A stretch of DNA of 64,000 bases from NCBI GenBank assembly GCA_947652605.1, contig OX393576.1, forward strand, positions 47,530,966 to 47,594,965, read 5' to 3'. Position numbers and translations under genes: made by a program. The notes beneath the pieces were generated by a model. The model did no database searches, was not told the DNA's origin, and saw only the letters and a program-made list of their open reading frames with translations. Numbering within the stretch: position 1 is the stretch's first letter; every line of letters begins with the position of its first letter. Positions 55,732 to 64,000 of the stretch are shown here, piece by piece. The stretch comes from Elmis aenea (Eukaryota > Arthropoda > Insecta > Coleoptera > Elmidae).

Positions 55732-57776
55732 AAATTAAATTCACATTTTGGTACAACACAAAAATATTTTTGAAATAAAAAACTCCGACAATCGAATCTT
55801 TAATCATTATACACATATGTTTCTCCTGTTACATTTCTTAATTGTGCAAACTTCCAATAGATTTTGATTTTTTTTGTACACCCCATCAATGATAAATAAA
55901 TAAGGCTGTAAACCTGAAGTTGCAGTATTTCGTGAAAATTTACTTTCAAGAACTTAAAAAAAAACCTCCAAAAGATTAGTGTTGATCTGATTAAAAACTG
56001 AAGTAAGAATTTACTTTTAGTACAATAATCTTAATATTAACAATCCATATTTTCAAAAAAAAAACTCTCAAACAATTATGCGAAGTATGTAAATATTTTC
56101 ATTGAGTTTATAATTTGCACATGCACCAAAATTTGTATTTGTTTAGTCAGCGGCTAACGTTGAAATATATGAAAAACTAAAACGTAAATATTTTATAGAT
56201 ATTAGCAAACATTTCTTCAGTATGTTCATCGACAAATTTATAACAATCGATTAACTTTTATTGTAAGGTGATCTCTAGGAAAATATTGAATTATTACTGA
56301 AAAGACTTCAGCTTTGTTTTAAGTGGCACATTGGTGCTTGCTGCTTGTATTCATAAATTCAGTTTTCATTTCTGAAGCCTGCACTGATGCACTTAAACTT
56401 AAAACATTCATCGCAACTGATTGAATTTCCCAAATGTTATTTTGTATAAATTACAGTAATTTTACGATTTCAAGAAAACAGTTATATAGAAAATGAAAAA
56501 AAACCAAAATTAAGTAAATTGTATGATCCCATAATAAGAAATTTAATCATCAGTGTAGGACGTATGACACAGACCATAATTGTAGGACTGTCTTTCCGAA
56601 AGTAGGACGTGTGACAATCCTATTTGTAGTCAATTGTCTATTCTAAGTCCAATAGCTTTGGTATTTGTAACAATGTGTTTTAAGTATTTTATGTGATATT
56701 TATGATAAAATTACTGCATCAAATGACATTCACAATTTTTGTTCGTTATATGAAGTAATTTTTTTAAACTTTGAGCTTAAAGTTGAATAAATTTATATTT
56801 TTACCATCCAGTGCCCATAAAACATGATTTTTAATTCAGATTTGTCTACTCCCACTTCGTTAATTACTTAACAAGAAAACTTTCCCACTAGTTTTTCCTA
56901 CACATTAGTATTACTAATTAACATATCTTTGATTGGAGCAAGCCAACTACGATTAAATACGACAAATTAAAACAGATTTTTTCCATAATTGATTCTGTAA
57001 TTCTCCGTTTTAGAGCCCAGCCTTTGACTATTCATTAACATAAATTACTTTTATTCATTCCTTTCATTTATAAAGTAATTTGTAGAATACTCGCAATTTA
57101 TGTACAGTTAGTGTAATTTTAAATGGTAAAAAGTGTATTTACATATGCTTTTATGGTAGCCAGGTAAATACTGGTATGTGTTACATCAAAAGTAGAATTG
57201 AGTAAAAAAATCCCGGGTTAAGCATGCCGCGATACCGTTTGATTTTGCCGCATTCCGAGGATATTCTAGTAAAACTCTGACGCAGCATTATAGCATCGGA
57301 CACGTCCACGTTCTGTTCAGTAAGCCGATTCTCTATGGAGTTGTCGACCGTGTATTACCGCAGCATGTGAAAGGAGGGGTTGATGCTTCAGCTTTGTAGA
57401 CAGCACCCATTCGTGCATGACCTACGACACCATATTAAACAAGACACACAACCTGTCCGGTGTGTGCATATTCCAAGGAAGTTTTTTTTTTATAAACCTC
57501 AATAAAATGTCTAGTTTTGTAACCTCGTGTTGTGAATACAAAGTACATATTAAATATATAATTTATTAATCATTAAAAGTTTAATATGAAATGCTTTGTA
57601 ATGCCCACTACCTATATGTTCAGTAAATATAAAAACAAGACCGTTGGTATGAAAATATTCGCAAGAATTTTCTTCATAAGATCAATTCGTTGTTTTCCAA
57701 AATATGTGCTTTTATTTAGTACATCAAGAATTATCTTTTATTTTATAGCACTCCAATTCAGTAACTTCCCCAAAAT
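55732..57776. other. AT-rich intergenic with one GC-richer patch
   Basis: 57216-57475 is GC-richer with no stable frame. Near 56560-56620 GTAGGACGTRTGACA occurs twice. No gene recognised. Confidence 0.35.
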
Positions 57777-57784
57777 TTTATGAC

Positions 57785-58445
57785 CAGTGATTCTCAACAT
57801 GTGGAGCACGCCTGCTAAGGGAGGAAGAAAATTGGAAATCGAAAGCAAGACTATTGATTAAAACAACAAATATACAAAATACATACTGAAAATGACAGCA
57901 GTCGCACATACGATAGGTTCTAAGTGAACTTATATACTTAGAAACTAGTGTTCAGGATTTTAAAGTATTTTTAAGTTTATGTACCTAAGCAACAAGAACG
58001 TTGTTAGGTATCGTTTGTTGGGCTAAATGTACGTTTTGTTTTATTTTTAAATTTTGCATTTTTGTCGGGCCTTTTTGGTTGGTTTCATAGCCGTCGCGCA
58101 TGCTCGCCATAAAGACCTTCTTCAAGCTAGAAGAATATATTGTTCATTTCCCCTTGTGTCGTAGTCCTTGCACCTTATAGTAAGTGAACCCAACCTTTCG
58201 TTTCTTATCTCGAACTCAACTTATGGTCCTTCGAGTATTGACTGGTTTCTGTTCATACGCAACAAACGTACTAACAAAAAAAAAACCTTTCTTAAACAAT
58301 ACTCATTCAAAGGATGGTTTAGATATAATAACTAGTTGAATGTTTTGGTAGGACAAGTGGATTGGAAGAGGAGCGCGATAAAATTTAATTTAGAAAAGGA
58401 GGTCACGCCCTCACGCCACAAATACAAAACGGTTGAAAAACACTG
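57785..58445. mobile_element. hAT element with CAGTGATTCTCAAC ends
   Basis: The left end CAGTGATTCTCAACATG and the right end (CAGTGTTTTTCAACCG on the other strand) are inverted hAT-type TIRs. The 8-bp flanks TTTATGAC and GTTAAGGC agree at 5 of 8. The interior has a GCCGTCGCGCATG-containing core shared with 40117-40350. No transposase recognised. Confidence 0.65.
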
Positions 58446-59046
58446 GTTAAGGCAGTTGTCTGTTTTGTCTTTACAGCTCGATTAATTTTTTTTTGCAGGG
58501 CTTCCAGTATCTCTTCTTTCCACTAGATTGTGTTGTAGTGCTTGTTTGCATTTTAATTTTGAAGTTTATCAGATATGTTGACGTCAGGAATAATTAATGT
58601 TTATGGATTTTTCCAATTGCACTGATTGCATAAAAATTTAAAACAAATTCTCGAGATATTTCCAAAACTACTAAAATAATTCCGCTATAATTCAAGAAAT
58701 TAATTTTAGACACACCTCTTATAGTTTTTAAAGATAATTAAATTAAATTATCGATAAGAAATAATAAAATGTATTGGATTATCCATAATTAAAATTTAGT
58801 AAAATGAACCGGGCATAAAAAACACACCTGTAATTATAAATTTTTAACTAATCAACTTTCACTATGACACTATTGTCGAATAAAGTTTTAAAGGCATTGG
58901 TTTTATTGTTTTTATTGAGTCCCGTTAAGTTAATATTCTTATAAAAATTTAAATAACACAAAAACTAATGATTTTAGGTACAAAAGACCTAACACATTTT
59001 TTTTTTAAGACAATTTAATTTTGGCATCTAAAATTTACAAAATATA
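58446..59046. other. AT-rich intergenic
   Basis: No feature recognised. Confidence 0.35.
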
Positions 59047-59237
59047 CAGGGTTTTCCATTAAAAACAGGTATCGGAGCGAAAAAATAAACGCCGTGTGTA
59101 GTTAAAAAAAATGTAGGCTATGTAGTAAATGAGCATAATTTTTTTTATACAAAACTTAAAAATAAAATATTTAATAATGACGTAGCTATCAAAAAATACG
59201 TTTTCACTGGAACACCGTGAATATAAAAAACAACCTG
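59047..59237. mobile_element. possible small CAGGG-ended MITE
   Basis: CAGGGTTTTCCATTAAA (preceded by TA) and, on the other strand, CAGGTTGTTTTTTATAT (from 59237, flanked by TA) are a weak inverted pair. No coding content. Confidence 0.35.
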
Positions 59238-59310
59238 TAAGAAATAACCAATTTATCAAGGTTCTAAATAAATGAAACGTCTGACATATCATATCTGTAC
59301 CTTAGCTTAT

Positions 59311-59728
59311 GCAGTATTTCTCGACCTTTCGTATTTGCGCCCCCCTTTTCTATATTAAACTTTTTTGCACCCCTCTTTTCAATATAATTTTTTTGCCCCC
59401 TTCCTTGTCCTGTTAAAACAATTGTTTATTTGTTTTATTTATCAACCTGTTTGGAAAATGTATTATTTATTATTCTTCATTTTTGTTAGTAGGTACTTAT
59501 TTTGCTAAGGAAACTTAAAAATACATTTAAATTCGGAAGATAGCTATTAAGCTCACTAAAAACCTGTTGTATGTGTGACTGCTGTCATTTTCAGTGCGTA
59601 ATTAATATTAATGTTTTATTGTTTTAAATAAATAGTATAGTTTTGCTTTTGATTTTTTATTTTCTTTGCGCCCCCTTTAGATATCTTGCGTTCCCCCTAG
59701 GAGGCATGTCCTACAGGTTGAAAATCAG
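59311..59728. mobile_element. hAT MITE related to 31203-32163
   Basis: GCAGTATTTCTCGACCT at the left and CTGATTTTCAACCTGTAGG (other strand) at the right are degenerate hAT termini. The flanks TAGCTTAT (59303-59310) and TAGCGTAT (59729-59736) agree at 7 of 8. Pyrimidine-rich GCGCCCCCTTTT blocks near both ends, and the ending AGATATCTTGCGTTCCCC, parallel the end of the 31203 element. Confidence 0.7.
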
Positions 59729-59736
59729 TAGCGTAT

Positions 59737-61007
59737 AGAGAGCAAAACGTTGTCTCAAAAAGTGTTTTTAGTCTTTCGACATATTTTAAAATAAAGATTT
59801 GCATAAAATATTTTTTAAAATTTGTTTCGAACGAAAGATTTAAATTCTTAACAAAATTATACATTTTTGCCCCAATTAAACCGACTTAGTAGCTTTTAAG
59901 ATCAGCAAGATCTCCAAATTAAGTCTCTAAATAAGGTCTCCTTGAACATATTTTATTATTACTTTGATATTTGGACTCGAAAGAAAGTAAACATTTCCAT
60001 GAACAAATATATATCTCAAACATAAGGGATTAAAAATGGCCAACTTTTATCACTTAATAGCATCTAGAGTCCCATGAACAATTAATAGGCATTTTGCAGA
60101 AGCTTCTGGAAGATGACCATTTGGTGCTATTTAATCTACATCGTAACTCTTATATTTTTCAAGATGGTCAGAGTTCATGTTGAAACAATAAAAGTTTGAT
60201 TATATTTATAATATTGCTCCGATTTTGATTTCACACAGACAGGTAAGTAAAAGATTTCAACCAAATGTGCTCATTGATGTTCGAGTAATAAGCAAAGGAA
60301 TTAATATAAAATTTTTGCTTAACAATTAATCTGTTTCAAATCTTGGCCACGACTAGTAAGTACTTAGATGAATGGATTTTGTAATAAAAACTAAATTTTT
60401 TATTTTTTCCGATCGTGTGTGATGAACTCCTTTTTTTGCTTGACATTTCGTAAAATTTATGGCATATTTAAATCAGCAAAAAATCAAAGCTTTTGTGCAG
60501 TTATAATTACAGAATCGCACAAAAAAGTAATTTCGCTTTGTTTGCGATTGTTTGAATTTTGTCGGCAGCACTGCGTAATCCGAATAATTCAAAGGTAACA
60601 ATCCGGCTTAAAAGATTTAATAAACTAGTTAAAAATTCAATTTATTTCTATGAATCAGCTATTGTTATTCCGGGAACAAAAATAGCTTATAGGATTTATC
60701 GGGAAATTCGAGATATTTAGAGATTGATATTTGTGATATTAAAAGCAATGTTTTCATTGTACCTTTAGAACTGGCATTAACGTATGCGAAATTAATTAAA
60801 ATATACTGAAAAACTTGAATAAAACATATAAACTAAATAAAAAATTCATTCTCAATTGGTATAAAAAATAATACGTGTATTCTAGAACAAAGCGACATAA
60901 CGAAGTGGCTTTTTAAATGTTTAAATTTTATTTAAAAAGGACATTCAAATGAAAACCGCAAATTAATGTTGACTGTGCTTATAACCTATGCGTTTAAATA
61001 CATGTGT
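59737..61007. other. AT-rich intergenic
   Basis: No gene or element recognised. Confidence 0.35.
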
Positions 61008-61312
61008 TTATTTTGCAACGTAAACATCCCCGAGGTGCACTAAAGCCTGAATAGTCTGTAAAAAAATAATCTTTGGGACGTTTCCAAAAATATGTGCCAC
61101 CATTATCCTCGTCGAGAGCTTAAAACCGTGAAAATTCGAAAGTACCAGGTCGGGGGAATAAGCTTGATATGGAAGACAATCAATTTTGGGATCGTGGACA
61201 ATTGAAACCGTCTTGCGAGGAGTATGAGGACGTGCATTGTCACACTGAAGCAAAACACCATTGGTAAACAGTTTTCGGCGTTTCTGGCTTATTGCGGGTT
61301 TCAGGTTAAGTA
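61008..61312 (-). pseudogene. mariner transposase C-terminal relic with D to N change
   Basis: The minus strand reads LNLKPAISQKRRKLFTNGV, LLQCDNARPHTPRKTVSIVH, DPKIDCLPYQAYSPDLVLS, NFHGF. The L-x-P-A-I-x-x-K-R-R-x-L-x-x-x-G-V-x-L-x-x-D-N-A-R-P-H block and A-Y-S-P-D-L are the mariner catalytic region. Counting 34 residues from the Asp of DNARPH reaches Asn in place of the third catalytic Asp (S-D-F-H became S-N-F-H). The frame drifts after FHGF. The N-terminal part stops where the sequence meets a CAGGGTGG-type junction at 61313. Confidence 0.8.
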
Positions 61313-61339
61313 TAGGGTGGTCTATTTTCGATGCCCATA

Positions 61340-62226
61340 CAGGGTATCTCGGTTATTAGCAGAGATAGAAAAAAACTAAGTACGTAGTCTTTATTTATTT
61401 TTTCGAGAGAAATTCATTGGCGTAAACAGATTTTTGATATCTTTTTTAATTTTCGAAATATAGCCAAAAACTGATTCTTGGCACTTTTCAAAAATGTTAA
61501 ATATCTCCCTTAAACGAAAAGATAAAAAAAAACTTTAAAGACATTTTTGGAACGGTTTTTTGTCCTTAATAAGATAGCGATGTTCAATTGATTTTTACTT
61601 ATATCAGTACCGATGTATTACACCTAACTTTCTTATTTTAAATGGCAACCATAAGCAAATTATATATTTTTGAAAAGCGCAAAATATAAGCTTTCAATTC
61701 ATGTCTCGCCTAAAAAAAAAAGATAGAGAAAAACTTTAAAAACATTTTTAGCATGGTTTTTTGTCCTTAATAAGATAGCGATGTTCAATTTTTTTTTACT
61801 CATACAAATATTGATATATTACACCTAACTTTCTTATCTTAAATGGCAACCATAGTTGGCTTTGACATGAATCGAAAGCTTATATTTTGCGCTTTTCAAA
61901 AATATTTAATTAGCTTATGGTTGCCATTTAAATTAAGAAAGTTAGGTGTAATATATCAGTATTGACATGAGTAAAAAACAATTGAACTCGCTATCTTATT
62001 AAGGACAAAAAACCATGCCAAAAATGTTGTTAATGTTTTTCTGTATCTTCTTATTTAAGCGAGATATTTAACATTTTTGAAAAGTGCCAAAAATAGGTTT
62101 TAGGCTTTATTTCGAAAATTAAAAAACATATCAAAAATCTGTTTACGGCAATGAATTTCTCTCGGAAAAATAAATCGAGACTACGTACTTAGTTTTTTTC
62201 TATCTCTGATAATAACCGAGACACTG
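61340..62226. mobile_element. long inverted-repeat element with TA duplication and triplicated module
   Basis: CAGGGTATCTCGGTTATTA at 61340 and CAGTGTCTCGGTTATTAT on the other strand from 62226 begin arms of about 350 bp. TA flanks both sides (61338-61339, 62227-62228). A module containing TTTTTTGTCCTTAATAAGAT and ACACCTAACTTTCTTA occurs twice in direct orientation (about 61555-61650, 61747-61850) and once inverted (about 61925-62030). Outside, ATAGGGTGGTC (61314) and GGCCACCCTGTA (62230-62241) form a second, outer inverted pair, so this element may have inserted into an older one. No transposase. Confidence 0.75.
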
Positions 62227-62241
62227 TATGGCCACCCTGTA

Positions 62242-63099
62242 CATTACAGGACCGCCGCGCCCCATTGTGCAGAGTGTGCAATGCACACCCCGGGCTACAT
62301 AAAATTTGAATTTTTTTGTCTGTCTGTCCGGCCGCCCATCACCTTGCGGTGGAATGGATCAAACGAGCCGATTTATGTTAGTATCGGGTGATCGAAAATG
62401 ATTGATGCTTCCGGTTGTAGGGACTTTATTCGGACAGATGGCAACACGTGGGGGAAAACCATTGGCGTAGGAAAAAATTAAACAAAATGACACTGAACAA
62501 TCTGTATGCTACGTGAAACCACAATACCTACGTCACTGACACAGAACAGATATTCGTATTTCTGCATAAGGTACCAACATAAACTTGGTTATTTTGTTTC
62601 GGTCTGAATTTAGTAATTTAGTGAAAGCCTTGACCTAGACGTACTCATAAAAAATTTGCTTCTCATAAATCGAAAAGTAATGTTTTAGTTAAGTAAGTAA
62701 GTGACACCTTAGATTTAATTCTTAATTTTAATCTTAGTAACAAAACAAACCCCAGTAGCTAATCATTAACTAATAGTTAAGCAACTAAAAGGAGCTCGCC
62801 AATGGGCAACCTCCTACATGACAATGTATCAGTTTCATATAAATGACTGAATGTCCATTTGGGACAGATTGTAATATTCTGGGAGTTAAAAAAAAAAAAA
62901 GTTTTTCTTAAAAACCTTTTCTTTTTTATCTAATGTCGGTGATTAGTCAAAAAATTTCGAAGAATTTCAAGTAAAAAAGGCGTTATGTATGCGGAACGCG
63001 ATAAAATGTGTCTCTGATAAATATGTTATTTTTTTTTAAATAGTAGAACTTCGTGTAGGTTTTTTTTTTCGCACACAGGCGCTTGCTTGTACGTAAGAA
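62242..63099. other. intergenic with unidentified repeat-like start
   Basis: CAGGACCGCCGCGCCCCATT at 62247 with the following GTGTGCAATGCACAC palindrome looks like a TE end. GTCTGTCTGTCCGGCCG and GGTGGAATGGATCAAACGAG follow. No partner end or coding region was found. Confidence 0.3.
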
Positions 63100-63316
63100 G
63101 TCTTTAGGTCAACTCTGCCACAGTGATGCTTCGATTCGTATAAATTAGCTCAGCAGCTGCAATTATGTAATATATGGGGTGCGTCCGCCATATTACTTAC
63201 ATTTTTTTTTAAACTTTTAAGCCCACTCGTACACTTGCTTCTGAGACCTGCATGATAAGTAATACTGCTTTGTCGTCTGACGGTAAATTTCCAACGATTT
63301 CACATCTTCTGTATTC
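63100..63316 (-). pseudogene. mariner-like transposase N-terminal HTH relic
   Basis: The minus strand reads EDVKSLEIYRQTTKQYYLSC, RSQKQVYEWA-stop-KFKKKC. This matches the HTH_48 region of a common insect mariner-like family (x-x-V-K-x-x-E-I-Y-R-R-L-x-x-Q-Y-G-x-x-x-x-S-R-x-x-V-Y-E-W-x-E-K-F-K-x-G). Stops follow and no catalytic part is near. The plus-strand frame at 63325-63600 is probably incidental. It does not appear to be the missing front of the 61008-61312 relic, because the 62.3-63.1 kb stretch between lacks the middle of a transposase. Confidence 0.6.
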
Positions 63317-64000
63317 AGAAATTAATGACAGGACGTATGTATTCTTTCCTGCACACTTTCAAACGGGCGGCCATCTTTAACAGTTCTTTGGGACTGATGC
63401 GGGGCGGCGTTGCTGTATCTATTAGCTGCTGTAACACCGCCACACTTCAAAGACTACATTACCACACCGATCTGCTAAGCCTCCGATGTTTATTAACAGA
63501 TTTGCAGTTTTCATTTGAATCCACCTCGTATATCAGGAATCCACGAAATATACAAGGTGCATATTGTAACAGAAAAAACATGAGAAACCGTGAGAGATAA
63601 AAAAATTGTTAAATTAGCCAAGCGGTGGTATGTCCACGTTTTTAGTAAGAATTTAAACGCACATATTTGTAAATTGCTTTTGAAAAATCCTGAAAAACTA
63701 AAAATTTATAAGTAATTTTTTAATAATTGTATTGTTTTGTATTAAAAAAAATCTTCACGTGTCAAGTGTTTTAAAAAGGTATTTAATATTTTATTAGTAG
63801 TAACATATACCTTATATGATAAGTTATTTTTTTTGTAACATAAATAAATTGCCGGTTCGGTAATATCATGATTTAAAACGCACACACAATTTTGTATTTA
63901 AAATTTAGCTGAGATGGCTAGTTGTATAATTTTGCTGAAACTTTTATTGTAGAAAAAAGTATGTAGCTTAATTTTGAGTGCTAGCGCCCTCAAAACAATG
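63317..64000. other. intergenic to window end
   Basis: 63325-63560 is GC-richer with an open plus frame (MTGRMYSFLHTFKRAAIF...) that I do not recognise; a minus-strand reading (TVKDGRPFESVQERIHTS) is also open briefly. The rest is AT-rich with nothing seen. Confidence 0.3.

Noticed and set aside
63325..63600. 91-residue plus-strand frame
   Set aside because: Not recognised, and next to a minus-strand mariner HTH relic; more likely incidental.
1..64000. Endogenous viral sequence, CRISPR array, bacterial operon or organelle DNA
   Set aside because: No viral protein motifs, no regularly spaced direct repeats with unique spacers, and no prokaryotic gene density; everything recognisable belongs to eukaryotic transposable elements.

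Overview
The window is AT-rich nuclear DNA from an animal, most likely an insect. There are no operons, bacterial ribosome-binding sites, CRISPR arrays or plausible prokaryotic genes. The recognisable content is a layered set of decayed transposable elements typical of insect genomes: Tc1/mariner, pogo, DUF4817/DDE_3, hAT, PIF/Harbinger, Helitron, foldback elements, a jockey-like LINE and a tRNA-derived SINE. The insect assignment is inference from this repeat spectrum; I cannot name a species or order.

Region 1-13 kb: a two-exon-like coding candidate (about 296-769); a hAT-like element whose ends read GCGTAGCGA (946-2036) with a decayed inverted repeat nested inside it; a PIF/Harbinger element (3643-5367) with a 3-bp TTA duplication, whose middle is replaced by a foldback-type inverted repeat; a hAT transposase tail (6745-6889); a 759-bp CAGGGTGG-ended MITE (6937-7695); and a small Helitron (11924-12304).

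Region 13-30 kb: a second GCGTAGCG element with a 12-bp flanking repeat (13984-14271), a CTAGGGTTTCTC-ended element (14616-15412), a mariner N-terminal relic (15447-15800), and the best host-gene candidate, a pair of phase-matched exons ending in a stop (16316-16510 and 17094-17227). A foldback element with 16-bp subrepeats (20000-20533) lies inside a larger palindrome. A GC-richer island (25940-26297) is flanked by direct repeats. A second foldback element is built from 14-bp subrepeats (29225-29892).

Region 30-45 kb: a tRNA-derived SINE (minus strand), a ZBED/SCAND3-like hAT relic (31203-32163), a short TTAA-flanked hairpin element (33841-33938), a broken DD37E transposase (33982-35158), a DDE_3 transposase C-terminal half (36918-37436), a CGTTTTCG-rich hAT element with a perfect 8-bp duplication (41223-42342), and a nested DUF4817 element (42538-44547).

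Region 45-64 kb: an internally deleted pogo-like element (45809-47512) that keeps the psq helix-turn-helix and a PHD-like zinc finger but has lost its DDE catalytic domain; further candidate host exons (47807-47937, 48095 on, 48837-49011, 49589-49725), one of them hit by a TA-flanked MITE; a Tigger-type MITE; a hAT MITE with a perfect duplication; mariner, jockey and Harbinger relics; two more hAT elements; and an 887-bp inverted-repeat element with a triplicated internal module.

Nothing forms a working pathway. The pieces are related as TE families and nesting events, and the few possible host exons are scattered on the plus strand between them. The most unusual items are the pogo derivative with its repeated GGGGCAAGWTGAC motif, the two foldback elements whose arms are short satellites with a similar core, and the Harbinger element hollowed out by a foldback insertion. 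All element boundaries were read by eye.
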